Source of the DNA: Micromonospora tarapacensis
Lineage (GTDB): Bacteria; Actinomycetota; Actinomycetes; Mycobacteriales; Micromonosporaceae
Assembly: GCF_019697375.1 (NCBI RefSeq)
Contig: NZ_JAHCDI010000004.1
Location: 1,041,324-1,105,323, forward strand
Length of the DNA: 64,000 nt
Direction of reading: 5' to 3'
Shown here piece by piece: positions 47,132 to 55,599 of this stretch. Position numbers and translations under genes: made by a program. Position 1 is the stretch's first letter. Each line of letters begins with the position of its first letter. The notes beneath the pieces are model-generated. The model saw nothing but the letters and a program-made list of their open reading frames with translations, was not told the DNA's origin and searched no databases.

Positions 47132-47680
47132 ATGCAGCAGCACCGACACAGCGTCGGCCCGTACGACGTCCAGGCGGCCGACCAACGGCACCTCGACGGA
47201 GCGCGCAGCGTCATGCTCGACACCTTCTACCGCGACTTCGGCTACGGCTACCGGCCCGACTGGCACCAGGACGTCATCGACCTCGGCGGCACCTACCTCA
47301 CGCCCGAGCACCACGCTTTGTTCGTCGCGACGAAGGGCGACGAGGTCGTCGGCACCACCGCGGTGCGCGCCGCCGGGCCCAAGAGCCCACCCCACCCGCG
47401 CGTCCTCGCTCAGCGCTACCCCGATGACACCACCGCGCAGCTGTTCCGGGTCTACGTGCGGCCTGAACACCGACGCTGTGGCCTTGCCCGGGCACTCGTC
47501 GACCTCGCCGTCGAGTTCGTCACCCGGCAACCCCGCTATCGGGTGCTCTACCTGCACACGGACCCGCGCATCGACGGCGCCGAACCGTTCTGGCGAAGCG
47601 TGGCGACGCCGATCCACGACCCGTGCGACGGCTACGACGACACCTACCAGACCGTCCACTTCGAGATCGCGCTGCCCTGA
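47132..47680 (+). CDS. GNAT-family acetyltransferase
   Basis: 182 residues from ATG 47132, which has GGAGGAAG 6 bases upstream. An ATG at 47114 overlaps the previous stop and is possible. Acetyl-CoA-binding stretch LFRVYVRPEHRRCGLARALV with preceding VVGTTAVR. Last gene of the operon. It may acetylate an amine of the product, for biosynthesis or to mark or inactivate it inside the cell; its substrate is unknown. A strong hairpin follows. Confidence 0.82.
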   Translation: MQQHRHSVGPYDVQAADQRHLDGARSVMLDTFYRDFGYGYRPDWHQDVIDLGGTYLTPEHHALFVATKGDEVVGTTAVRAAGPKSPPHPRVLAQRYPDDTTAQLFRVYVRPEHRRCGLARALVDLAVEFVTRQPRYRVLYLHTDPRIDGAEPFWRSVATPIHDPCDGYDDTYQTVHFEIALP

Positions 47681-47784
47681 CTGGTCTCCGGCGTTGGTGG
47701 GACGGGTGCTGCTGGTGGGTGGCACCGACGGTGCGGGCGTGGTCGCGATGAGCCAGGTCCCAGAACAGTGAGGTCCGGCCAGAC

Positions 47785-47822
47785 GTGATCCCCTGAGGGA
47801 TCGGAATCCGTCAGGGGATCAC
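47785..47822. terminator. Bidirectional hairpin terminator ending the operon
   Basis: Perfect 12-bp inverted repeat GTGATCCCCTGA / TCAGGGGATCAC. Its 14-base loop holds a further GGAT/ATCC pairing. It separates the operon from the convergent serine hydrolase gene. Confidence 0.85.
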
Positions 47823-47850
47823 GGAGGAGCAGCCCGGGCGTCCGAACGGG

Positions 47851-49116
47851 TCAGGGCACCGCGACCACCGCGTCGTTGCCCGGCATCCGGGTCACGCTGG
47901 GCAACTGCGCCACGGCCGCTGCCGAGCGGCTGGTCACCTCGCTGGTCGGGCACATCGCGGTGCGCAGCAACGTGTTCCAGGCGATGTCGATCGGGTGCGG
48001 ATCGGGCAGGCCGACCTGGTAGTGGCTGATGTTGATCCCGGACGATACCTGGCGAGTTCCGTCGCGGCTGTGCATCGAGAACATCAGGTGGCCGATAACC
48101 GCGCCGTCGTGGCCCCAGAACTCGCCGCACGGGGTGGGCAGCGAGTAGATGCCGAGACCGTAGCCGCCCGCCTGGGGCAGCTCCGGCAGGATCGGTACCC
48201 GGGTGAGCATCTCATCGAGGGCGGCCGGGCTGAGCAGGTCGCCGCCGAGCAGTGCCCGGAAGAAGGTGTTCAGGTCCGCCGTGGTGGCGATCATCTCGCC
48301 CGCCGTCCACGCCCAGCTCATGTTGAACTCGCTGAGGTCGCGCACTCCGAACGGGGCGAAGTAGGCGCCACTGTGCGGGCCACGGATCCTCGGATCGGTA
48401 CCGGGGAAGGATGTTCCGGTGAGCCTCAGTGGCCGCAGGATGCGGCGCTGCACCTCGGTCGCCGCATCGTTGCCGGTGACCGTTTCGATCAGCAGTCCGG
48501 CCAGGACGTAGTTGGTGTTCGAGTAGGTGAACCGGGCGCCGGGGGCGTTGGTCGGCGGCATCGCCAGGCCCATGGCGACCAGGTCCGCCGGTGCGTACGT
48601 GGTGACCTGCATCTGGTTGATCGCCGCATATGAGTCGATCATCGCGTTGGTGTAGTTGCCGATGCCGCTGGTGTGATTCAGCAGCATCCGGACGGTGACC
48701 TGGGCGCCGGGCTCGCCCGGCACGGTGTCGGGCAGCCACTGCCCGATCGGGTCGTCGAGGCCCAGTCGGCCCTCGTCGACGAGTTGGAGCACGGTGGTGG
48801 CGACGAACGTCTTGGTGATGCTACCGATCCGGTGCCGCATCTGCGGCTGCATCGGCCGGGGCCTGGTCAGAAACGCCTGACCGGCGGCCCGACGCCAGTC
48901 ATGCCGGCCGTCGCGCACAGCGACCAGCACGCCCGGGACGCCGGCTTCGGGTACCGCGGCGAGGGCGGCGCGCAACTCGGCGCGATCCGGCCCGCCGGCG
49001 GCTGGCCCGCCCGGCGGACCCGGCTGCGCGGTGGCGGATGCGGGTACGACAGCGATCGTGGTCACCAGCGCCACGCTGGTGACCACGATCTTGAGTGTCC
49101 GAAGAGTACTTGACAT
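47851..49116 (-). CDS. Secreted serine hydrolase, beta-lactamase / D-alanyl-D-alanine carboxypeptidase family
   Basis: 421 residues from ATG 49116. Signal peptide: MSSTLRTLKIVV, a hydrophobic stretch, then ASATA before QPGPP. Class C-type residues: SxxK in GSITKTFVA, YxN in TYSNTNY and HxG in WGHDGAVIGH. The LNHTSGIGNY stretch is typical of the family. It probably acts outside the membrane on D-amino-acid peptides or small esters. It is separated from the operon by a strong terminator, so no link is implied. Confidence 0.9.
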   Translation of the reverse strand: MSSTLRTLKIVVTSVALVTTIAVVPASATAQPGPPGGPAAGGPDRAELRAALAAVPEAGVPGVLVAVRDGRHDWRRAAGQAFLTRPRPMQPQMRHRIGSITKTFVATTVLQLVDEGRLGLDDPIGQWLPDTVPGEPGAQVTVRMLLNHTSGIGNYTNAMIDSYAAINQMQVTTYAPADLVAMGLAMPPTNAPGARFTYSNTNYVLAGLLIETVTGNDAATEVQRRILRPLRLTGTSFPGTDPRIRGPHSGAYFAPFGVRDLSEFNMSWAWTAGEMIATTADLNTFFRALLGGDLLSPAALDEMLTRVPILPELPQAGGYGLGIYSLPTPCGEFWGHDGAVIGHLMFSMHSRDGTRQVSSGINISHYQVGLPDPHPIDIAWNTLLRTAMCPTSEVTSRSAAAVAQLPSVTRMPGNDAVVAVP

Positions 49117-49466
49117 ATTCGCATGGTCGCCGGGCCGCGGGCTGCCCGCATCCTGCTCAGGCGGGATTCTCGACTCCCGCTGCGGTATGGGTGAGGGCCA
49201 ACCGTTGCCGCGCAACTGCGATGGGGATGCCGATGCCAGGGGTGCCTCCCACCCGTGCGGCTCGGCGCACCCAGCAGGTCGGGGTTCACGTCCCTTCCGG
49301 TGCAGTCCTGGGTCGTGCCCGTGTGCAGCCGGGGGCTCCTGCCGTTGTCGTCAGCTCCTGCTCGATACAGGGGCGGGCTCTGGTCAGGGTGCCCGGCTGC
49401 CGGGCGTGAGGTTGGCATGTTCCCGATGCGGTTGAATCAGCCCGTCCGCACAGCGGACGTCCCTCG
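49117..49466. other. Intergenic stretch, nothing recognised
   Basis: 350 bases upstream of the serine hydrolase gene. No frame with a convincing start or family resemblance was found; it must carry that gene's promoter. Confidence 0.4.
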
Positions 49467-49700
49467 ATGTTCACGATCACCATGGGCATCGCGTTGGCCG
49501 ACATCCTGGATGCGGCAGCCCAGGGGCGTTTCCCGGCACCGGACGGCGGCACCACCGTGGTGCCGCAGCCGAGCAACCATTCGCCGGGGTCTCCACGGTG
49601 TTTCTGCCTGCGCAGCCTGAACTGGCCAGGGTGTCGTCGACTGCGGTTCGCATGCGCGGGGAGTCACCATCAGTCGGGCGCGCCACACGAGCGTCCCGGT
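49467..49700 (+). pseudogene. N-terminal remnant of an actinobacterial acetyltransferase-like protein
   Basis: From ATG 49467 the frame reads MFTITMGIALADILDAAAQG then RFPAPDGGTTVVPQPS, which I recognise as the N terminus of a conserved actinobacterial GNAT-like family. After NHSPG the resemblance continues weakly in another frame (VSTVFLPAQPELARVSS), then disappears. There is no acetyl-CoA-binding domain. Probably a decayed gene. Confidence 0.35.
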
Positions 49701-49720
49701 GTGCATGAGGGGGTTCGCCT

Positions 49721-50305
49721 TCAACTGTGGAAGAAGGCGAGTTGGTGGTGGACCGCGGCTGTTGCGCGGTCGTGGTCTCCGGTCGCCAACAGGTCGAGCA
49801 AGGCTCCTCTGAGGACCGCGAGAGCGAGGGTACGGCGGGCAGCGCCCTCCACGCTGTCTCTCTCCTGCGCGGGCTGGCAGTCGGCCAGGACGGTGAGCCA
49901 GTCGTGCACCGTCGCCGCGGCGAAACCGCCCCACACGCCTTCGGGCTCCACCAGAGAAGTGGCGTAGGTTTCGGCCCACAGCTTCAGTAGTTGCTGATGC
50001 TCTGCGGCTGCGAGCCACCCCCAGAGGCGCTTGACGGCGGTGGCCAGGCCGATGGCTCCCGGGTCGCCGGGGTCCTGGATGTGGTTGAGGATCGTGAGTT
50101 CGTCAGCGCGGGCCCGGGCCAGGACCGCCCTGGTCAGACCGTCTTTGTTGCCGAAGAGGAAGACCAGCACGCGCGGACTGGAACCGATCGCCGTGGCCAG
50201 TGGGCGCAGGGACAGGCGCGCCAGGCCGTGCTCCAGCGCGTATCGGTAGGCGGCCTCCAACAGTTCGACTTTCCGCGCGGAGGGAATTGTCGTGTCCTCG
50301 GTCAC
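49721..50305 (-). CDS. TetR-family transcriptional regulator
   Basis: 194 residues. N-terminal HTH: RKVELLEAAYRYALEHGLAR, LSLRPLATAIGSSPRVLVFL, FGNKDGLTRAVL. The C-terminal ligand domain is not recognisable in detail. Divergent from a GNAT gene across a 56-base gap that contains a 20-bp palindrome; it most likely represses both itself and that gene. Confidence 0.88.
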   Translation of the reverse strand: MTEDTTIPSARKVELLEAAYRYALEHGLARLSLRPLATAIGSSPRVLVFLFGNKDGLTRAVLARARADELTILNHIQDPGDPGAIGLATAVKRLWGWLAAAEHQQLLKLWAETYATSLVEPEGVWGGFAAATVHDWLTVLADCQPAQERDSVEGAARRTLALAVLRGALLDLLATGDHDRATAAVHHQLAFFHS

Positions 50306-50322
50306 CGCCGCAGCCTACCCCT

Positions 50323-50342
50323 ACTGAAACGCTCGTTTCAGT
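50323..50342. promoter_or_regulatory. 20-bp palindrome, probable TetR operator
   Basis: ACTGAAACGCTCGTTTCAGT: 9-bp arms around a CT centre, halfway between the TetR gene start (50305) and the GNAT start (50362). AAACG/CGTTT arms are common in TetR operators. Confidence 0.75.
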
Positions 50343-50361
50343 GGCCGAGAGGGGTTGACCA

Positions 50362-50907
50362 ATGACGCACGGGTGCCAGCGGCGGGTCGAGATCACCGTG
50401 CGCCCCGCTGATCGCCCCGGAGACCTGGGCTGGGTGGTGATGGCTCACGGCGAGACCTACGAGCAGCAGTTCGGCTGGAACACCGACTTCGAGGCACTGG
50501 TCGCGAAGATCGTCGCGGACTACGCCACCAGCCGCGATCCGTCCCGCGAGGCGGGGTGGATCGCCGAGGCCGACGGCGAACGTGCCGGTTGCGTCTTCCT
50601 GGTCGCCGGCGACGAGCCGGGGACGGCCAAGCTGCGCGTCCTCCTGGTCACCCCGGCTGCCCGCGGCATCGGCACCCGCCTGGTCGACCAGTGCCTCACC
50701 TTCGCCCGCCAGGTCGGCTACCGACACGTCGTCCTGTGGACCACCGACGTCCTCGTATCCGCACGCCGGATCTACCAGGCCGCCGGGTTCACCCTCATCG
50801 ACGAGAAGCCTCACCAGAGCTTTGGTGATGATCTCGTCGGCCAGACCTGGTCGCTGACGCTTGATCAGCGCCGGCAGGGGAGCGCCGCGTACGGATCGGA
50901 AGACTAG
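50362..50907 (+). CDS. GNAT-family acetyltransferase
   Basis: 181 residues, ATG with GAGAGGGG upstream. ITVRPADRPGDLGWVVMAHG near the start, ETYEQQFGWNTDFEALV, and the acetyl-CoA site VLLVTPAARGIGTRLVDQCL, then WTTDVLVSARRIYQAAGF. It resembles the GNAT half of MarR-GNAT fusion proteins. Under control of the divergent TetR, suggesting response to a small molecule it may acetylate. Confidence 0.87.
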   Translation: MTHGCQRRVEITVRPADRPGDLGWVVMAHGETYEQQFGWNTDFEALVAKIVADYATSRDPSREAGWIAEADGERAGCVFLVAGDEPGTAKLRVLLVTPAARGIGTRLVDQCLTFARQVGYRHVVLWTTDVLVSARRIYQAAGFTLIDEKPHQSFGDDLVGQTWSLTLDQRRQGSAAYGSED

Positions 50908-50948
50908 CGGCGTCGTTCGAGGGAAAGGCGAGAACCGGTAATTCGGAT

Positions 50949-51545
50949 GTGTCGCGGTGGTGCGCGTCGCTAACGTCCCACCTCGTGGGGAGCGCAAACC
51001 TACGCACCGAACGCCTTGAGCTTCGTCCCGTGCGTGACGAAGACATCGACCGCATCCTGGAGTACCGCAACCTGCCGGAGGTCACCCGCTGGCTACTGCG
51101 CACCGATGTCGACCCGGTGTCCTTCCGGGCGGCGTGGCGGCGCGCGGCAAAGAACCCCGACGACCACAGCGTGGCCGTGGTCCTTGGCGGCGTGGTGATT
51201 GGGTCCGTCTCGCTCGACGTGGTCGACGGCATGGGGCAACCCGGCATGCCGGCACGCACGGAAGCCCAGCTCGGCTACATCTTCGACCCGGCGTACGGCG
51301 GTCATGGCTATGCGACCGAGGCGGTCACCGCGATGGTGGCGTATTCGTTCGACCGGTTGGGCGTGCGAAGGATCACCGCGGGGTGCTTCGCGGACAACCT
51401 GGCATCCGTGCGGATCCTCGAGAAGATCGGCATGCGTCGTGAGCAGCACGGCGTCGGCGACTCATGGCACGCCGAGCTGGGCTGGGTGGACGGCTACACG
51501 TACGCCCTGCTCGCCGAGGCATGGCGCCAAGGGACGTCGTCGTAG
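50949..51545 (+). CDS. GNAT-family acetyltransferase, RimJ/RimL type
   Basis: 198 residues from GTG 50949; a start at GTG 50985, giving VGSANLRTERLELRP, fits the family better but lacks a clear ribosome site. Signatures: LRTERLELRPVRDEDIDRIL, acetyl-CoA site IFDPAYGGHGYATEAVTAMV, and FADNLASVRILEKIGMRRE. Probably acetylates a small-molecule or protein amine. It follows the previous GNAT in the same direction. Confidence 0.85.
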   Translation: MSRWCASLTSHLVGSANLRTERLELRPVRDEDIDRILEYRNLPEVTRWLLRTDVDPVSFRAAWRRAAKNPDDHSVAVVLGGVVIGSVSLDVVDGMGQPGMPARTEAQLGYIFDPAYGGHGYATEAVTAMVAYSFDRLGVRRITAGCFADNLASVRILEKIGMRREQHGVGDSWHAELGWVDGYTYALLAEAWRQGTSS

Positions 51546-51604
51546 GGCCGGCAGCCGCCGCCGGCACCGGGCTGCCCGCAGGCGCCCTTCAGGTCCGCCG
51601 GCTT

Positions 51605-52159
51605 CTACGACCTCCGGTAGGACCCGTTGGTCGTGCGGCGGGCGAGGTGGAGGAGTTCGTTGACACTCCATTGGTCATCGGCGCGGTGGCCGTACTTGTG
51701 GGCGAGGATGTGGCCGTCGGTGCTGATGAGGAAGTCCGCGGGCAAGCCGAGGGCGGTCTCCCCGCGGCCAGGAGGTGCGGCCTTTCCGGCGACCATCCCG
51801 CGCAGGGCCGAGGTCCAGGTTCGTGGGTGCAGCGCCGCCCACGGTGAGGTGCCGACGCCGAAGCGGGCGTAGAGGCGGCGATGTGGATCGGCGACGGCGG
51901 CGAAGGGCAGGTCGCCCTGGTACGGGAGCATGGCGGCGGCGGTGGAGTGGAAGACGGCGACTTCGCGGACGCCAGCGGCGACGATGTCGTCGTGCCGGCG
52001 GGTGATGGAGCGCAGGTGCAGGTTGCAGATGGGGCAGCCGGCGAAGCGGCGGAATTGCAGGTGGACGAGGCGGTCCGGGTCGGGAATGCGGACGGGTTGC
52101 CCGGTGATGGCGGTGAGGTCGAGTGGGCCGACGCGCTGACCATCGTGGATTTTCGTCAT
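51605..52159 (-). CDS. Peroxiredoxin-like / thioredoxin-fold protein
   Basis: 184 residues. FRRFAGCPICNLHLR carries Cys42 and Cys45 in a CxxC where AhpC/TSA-like proteins have their peroxidatic site. RLYARFGVG, GLPADFLISTDGHIL and HKYGHRADDQWSV fit the PRX-like family that takes one-domain redox roles. It lies just downstream of an SDR gene on the same strand with a 25-base gap, so they probably form an operon with the TetR gene before it. Confidence 0.82.
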   Translation of the reverse strand: MTKIHDGQRVGPLDLTAITGQPVRIPDPDRLVHLQFRRFAGCPICNLHLRSITRRHDDIVAAGVREVAVFHSTAAAMLPYQGDLPFAAVADPHRRLYARFGVGTSPWAALHPRTWTSALRGMVAGKAAPPGRGETALGLPADFLISTDGHILAHKYGHRADDQWSVNELLHLARRTTNGSYRRS

Positions 52160-52184
52160 GGCGGTGGTGTCGTCTCCTTCGTCG

Positions 52185-53213
52185 CTACGCGGTTTGGGCG
52201 AGGCGGGGCCAGGGGTAGCCGCTGGCCTCCGCTTCGGCGAGGGATGCGCGGACGGCGTTCCGCCAGTCCTCGCGGGGGGTGTAGCCGAGTTTGCGGGCGG
52301 CGTGGTCGGTGGGGCAGTCCCAGTCTTCGGAGACGTGCACCAGGGAGCGGGTCAGGAAGGGGTCGGAGCCGGGCAGGAGGGGGTGTAGCTTCTCCATCAG
52401 CCAGGCGAAGGCGTAGCCGGCGGCGTACGGCACGCTGAACCAGGGGCGTGGGGAGCCGGTCTCCTCGGCGATGAACTCGATGACTTCGCGGGCGGTGGGC
52501 AACGTCGGGCCGCAGATGTTGAACGACTCGTAGTCGTCGAGCCCGTCGGCGGTCGCCGCCAGCGCGAACGCCTCGCCCAGGTCGCTGCCGCCGACGAGCG
52601 CGAGGCGGGCGCGTCCGCCGGCGAGCCAGGGCACGAGGCGGGTGCGCAGCCGGGGTACGAGAGCCGGCACCATGCCGAGGGTGTTGCCGGCGCCGACGAA
52701 GTGCCCGAGGCGCATGGTGACCATCTGAGTGTCCCGGTCGCTGCGGCGGCGCATGTGGTCGTCGAGGTCGATGAGCCGGTCGAGGTGGGGCCAGAAGCCG
52801 GTGCGGCGGGTCGGGGTGAAGTCGTCGATCGGTCCGCCGTCGGCGGGGCGCGCGGCGATCGCGATCGTGCTGGTCTGGATGAAGCGGCGGACGCCGCGGT
52901 CGATCGCCTGGTCGATCAGGTCCAGGTTGGGCTCGAAGAACTGGCGGCGTTCCTGTTCGGCGTGGCCCCAGAAGGCGCCCCAGGTGCCGGCGTGGCAGAC
53001 CACGTCGACGCCGTCGACGACCGCCTTGCGATATCCGGGGTCGCGTAGGTCGCCGACCCGGACTTCGCCGGTGAAGGCTGCCGGCAGCCGGTCGGGCGTG
53101 CGGCAGGCGGCGACGAGGGCGACGTCTGGGCGCGCGGCCAGCGCGGCGAGGACGTTGCGGCCGAGGAAGCCGGTGGCGCCGGTGACCAGAACTCGCGTGA
53201 TTGGTGGTTTCAC
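52185..53213 (-). CDS. NAD-dependent epimerase/dehydratase-family protein (extended SDR)
   Basis: 342 residues from GTG 53213, which has AAGGAG 5 bases before it. Cofactor motif VTGATGFLGRNV near the N terminus, RVGDLRDP, VCHAGTWGAFWG, then TSTIAI, RLGHFVGAGN and FNICGP. The usual YxxxK catalytic pair is not evident; the expected stretch reads LIDLDDHMRR. It may therefore be a non-catalytic or divergent SDR. The order TetR, SDR, peroxiredoxin-like on the minus strand suggests one operon. Confidence 0.83.
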   Translation of the reverse strand: MKPPITRVLVTGATGFLGRNVLAALAARPDVALVAACRTPDRLPAAFTGEVRVGDLRDPGYRKAVVDGVDVVCHAGTWGAFWGHAEQERRQFFEPNLDLIDQAIDRGVRRFIQTSTIAIAARPADGGPIDDFTPTRRTGFWPHLDRLIDLDDHMRRRSDRDTQMVTMRLGHFVGAGNTLGMVPALVPRLRTRLVPWLAGGRARLALVGGSDLGEAFALAATADGLDDYESFNICGPTLPTAREVIEFIAEETGSPRPWFSVPYAAGYAFAWLMEKLHPLLPGSDPFLTRSLVHVSEDWDCPTDHAARKLGYTPREDWRNAVRASLAEAEASGYPWPRLAQTA

Positions 53214-53242
53214 GTCTACTCCTTGCCGAGTGGGGTGGCGGA

Positions 53243-53806
53243 TCACAGGGATTGGATCCAGCCGGTGAGTCTGGAGGTCTCCCGGTCGATGTAGCCGGGG
53301 TCGCCGAGGCTGTGGGCGATCAGCGACACGCCCTGCAGCGCGGACAGCAGGTGCAGGGCCAGGTCGGCGGCGTCGCCGTCGCGGCCGAGCGCCCGGAACT
53401 GCTCCTCCAACCAGCTCAGCAGTTCGGCGAAGACGGCGCCGGCCTGCTCGGCGAGGGGACCGGCCGCCTTGTGCAGCTCGGCACAGAGCGTGCCGACGGG
53501 GCAGCCGCTGCGGGCGAGCACCGCACGGTTGTCGGCCGTCATCCGCACGAACGCTGCCAGCCGTGACCGGGCCTCACCGGCCTGGTTCCATTGGGTACGC
53601 AGCGTGGCGTACTGCCCGGCGTGTCGGGCGATGAGGGCTTCGCCGATGGCGTCCTTGGTTTTGAAGTAGTAGTAGACGTTGCCGAGCGGCACTCCGGCCG
53701 CGCCGGCGATGTCCGCGAGCGTGGTCTGGGCGTATCCCTGCTCATGCACGAGCCGGACGGCGGCGTCGATCAGGCGGCTGCGTTTGTCGCGTTGGCGGTT
53801 CACCAC
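53243..53806 (-). CDS. TetR-family transcriptional regulator
   Basis: 187 residues, GTG start. HTH: KRSRLIDAAVRLVHEQGYAQ, TTLADIAGAAGVPLGNVYYY, FKTKDAIGEALIARHA. The C-terminal part (SGCPVGTLCAELHK, LSWLEEQFRALG) resembles TetR_C subgroups that control stress or redox genes. It is followed at 29 bases by the SDR gene and is preceded by a palindrome at 53829, a likely autoregulatory site. Confidence 0.9.
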   Translation of the reverse strand: MVNRQRDKRSRLIDAAVRLVHEQGYAQTTLADIAGAAGVPLGNVYYYFKTKDAIGEALIARHAGQYATLRTQWNQAGEARSRLAAFVRMTADNRAVLARSGCPVGTLCAELHKAAGPLAEQAGAVFAELLSWLEEQFRALGRDGDAADLALHLLSALQGVSLIAHSLGDPGYIDRETSRLTGWIQSL

Positions 53807-53828
53807 GTCATCTCACCATCCCTCAGTT

Positions 53829-53840
53829 AGTTAGCTAACT
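53829..53840. promoter_or_regulatory. 12-bp palindrome upstream of the TetR gene
   Basis: AGTTAGCTAACT, a perfect dyad 23 bases before the TetR start, within a longer TTAGTTAGCTAACTTA. Typical of TetR operators controlling TetR-SDR pairs. It shows some likeness to an iron (IdeR/DmdR) box, but lacks the GG/CC doublets. Confidence 0.6.
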
Positions 53841-53882
53841 TACAGGCCATGTAGGAGATGGTCCAGTGGCAGATCCAGATGG

Positions 53883-54221
53883 TCACTCAGGGTAGGCGAC
53901 GAGCGGGCTTATCAGCATGGTCTTGTTGTGGGTGTCGGGTGACAGCCATCCCGTTGCCCGGTCGCCGGGAAGCAGCGCCGCCCAGGGGATCTCCGCGCGC
54001 GTTCGCGGGCCGGGGCTGAGGTGCAACACGAACCGCCAAGGCTCCTGCCCACCGGGTCCGCACCAGGCCCGGCCGCGGATGCACGGCGCGGCGGTCAGCA
54101 GATCGTACTTCTCGGCTACCAGGCCGTCACACCAGTACCACCGAAGGTGCCTGTCCTCGAAGCCCTGAAACTCCGCGCAGATGCGGAACTCCAGCCGTAG
54201 CCAGAAGTCCTGCTCATCCAT
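53883..54221 (-). CDS. Hypothetical protein
   Basis: 112 residues from ATG 54221, with GGAGG 6 bases upstream. Rich in Trp and aromatic residues: MDEQDFWLRLEFRICAEF, HLRWYWCDG, then CIRGRAWCGPGG and WRFVLHLSPGP. No signal peptide or membrane segment. It looks like a small conserved actinobacterial protein of unknown function; I cannot name a family. Confidence 0.6.
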   Translation of the reverse strand: MDEQDFWLRLEFRICAEFQGFEDRHLRWYWCDGLVAEKYDLLTAAPCIRGRAWCGPGGQEPWRFVLHLSPGPRTRAEIPWAALLPGDRATGWLSPDTHNKTMLISPLVAYPE

Positions 54222-54365
54222 GCCGACCTCCACCGGCCACCGGGCACCACGGCAGCCGACGCCGTCCTGGCGTTCCACGTTGGCCAGCTGGTTGCCTTGA
54301 TTGTCAACCTGGGCACGCTCTCTCGCCGCGCCCAGCCCGCGGCGATCGAGTTGATCGGGCTGTCG

Positions 54366-54980
54366 TCACGTCTTGAGAGCGTCGGTGGCAGGCTGGCGGG
54401 GAGTGGCGGGGAGTTGCCGTATGGTGTCGCCTGTCCCGATCGTTGCGCCGACGAGCACCCGGGCGTTGAGGCCGCGCAGCCGTAGTCGCCGGCCTTCCTC
54501 GGTCCAGACGATCTTGTGGGCGTCACGTCCGAAGCGGGCGGCGAATTTGGCACAACCGGTGTGTGGCTGGTCAGTCACTTCGATGACGGCCCGGTCGCCG
54601 ATCGCCAGCCGTGAACCGGCTGGCATGGCGTCGATGCTCAGGTCGAGATCGACGTAGAGCTGATCCCCGGCAAGCGCCCAGGCATCACGATCGGGACCGG
54701 CGATCAGTTCGACGAAACGGGAGTTGATGACGTTCAGCTGCATGTCGGGGTGCGGTGACCGGTCGGTCGTTCGCGAGCTGGGTCGTTGACTCCAGCTGTC
54801 GCCGAGCAGCCCGGCGTCAGGGTCCAGCTCGGCCCGGGACAGCACCTCGCGGGCGTCGACGGCCGGCCGGCGGACGGCCAACGCCAGGGTGCCGACACCC
54901 CGCGGGGACTGCCGCACGAGGTGCAGGCCCTCCATGATCTCGTCCATAGAGCGATGACGTACGGCGATGGAACTCTCCAT
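54366..54980 (-). CDS. MOSC-domain protein
   Basis: 204 residues from ATG 54980. The C-terminal half is a MOSC domain: NVINSRFVELIAG, LYVDLDLSIDAMPAGSRLAI, then TGCAKFAARFG with the conserved Cys, and RGLNARVLVGATIGTGD. MOSC proteins bind molybdenum cofactor or sulfur and are linked to sulfur transfer or N-hydroxylated compound reduction. No partner enzyme is nearby. Confidence 0.85.
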   Translation of the reverse strand: MESSIAVRHRSMDEIMEGLHLVRQSPRGVGTLALAVRRPAVDAREVLSRAELDPDAGLLGDSWSQRPSSRTTDRSPHPDMQLNVINSRFVELIAGPDRDAWALAGDQLYVDLDLSIDAMPAGSRLAIGDRAVIEVTDQPHTGCAKFAARFGRDAHKIVWTEEGRRLRLRGLNARVLVGATIGTGDTIRQLPATPRQPATDALKT

Positions 54981-55140
54981 GGTCCGACTGTGCTCCACGC
55001 ACCTGCACGGCGTCCAAACAGTTCTCGAAACACGAGACCGGATCGAGGACATCCTCCGCTTGCCGTCAAGGGCGCTGTCGCACGCTCGCCGGCCCGAAGT
55101 CGGATGCGTGAGGCTCGGCATCAGCAGTAGCGTCCCGGTC

Positions 55141-55599
55141 ATGGCTTCGGATGCCTTCGTACCGGCCGGCTTCGATCCGCCGACGTCGCTGGTGACCGGC
55201 CGGTTCCGCCTTGAACCGCTGGGCCCGCAGCACAACGTCGCGGATCATGCTGCCTGGATGTCGAGCATTGAACACATCCGCACCACGCCGGGGTACCCGG
55301 ACGGCGACTGGCCGCCATCCCGCGGCATGTCGCTCGAGGCGAACCTTTCCGATCTGCGCCGTCATGCTGACGACTTCAGCAGTGGCACCGGGTTCACCTT
55401 CACCGTCCTCGACACGGTCGACGGCGACGTCATCGGTTGTGTCTACCTGTACCCGCCAGTCTCCGAAGCGTATGACGTGACGGTCCAGTCCTGGGTGCGG
55501 GCCGACAGGGCAGCCCTCGACAGGCCGCTTGCCGCCGCCGTCGCGAACTGGATCGCCACCGACTGGCCGTGGACGCGCCTCGACCGATGTGGCCGTTGA
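55141..55599 (+). CDS. GNAT-family acetyltransferase
   Basis: 152 residues from ATG 55141. LVTGRFRLEPLGPQHNVADH, DGDVIGCVYLYPP and VQSWVRADRAALDRPLAAAV follow the short GNAT subfamily in which the acetyl-CoA loop is reduced. Ends at LDRCGR. Lone gene, divergent from the MOSC gene. Confidence 0.75.
   Translation: MASDAFVPAGFDPPTSLVTGRFRLEPLGPQHNVADHAAWMSSIEHIRTTPGYPDGDWPPSRGMSLEANLSDLRRHADDFSSGTGFTFTVLDTVDGDVIGCVYLYPPVSEAYDVTVQSWVRADRAALDRPLAAAVANWIATDWPWTRLDRCGR

Noticed and set aside
47851..49116. Serine hydrolase as the missing release enzyme or resistance gene of the PKS cluster
   Set aside because: It is secreted, separated by more than 30 kb from the PKS and by a strong terminator from the operon; no evidence for a link.
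53829..53840. Iron (IdeR/DmdR) box
   Set aside because: The dyad AGTTAGCTAACT lacks the GG/CC doublets of TTAGGTTAGGCTAACCTAA and lies before a TetR gene, where an autoregulatory operator is simpler.
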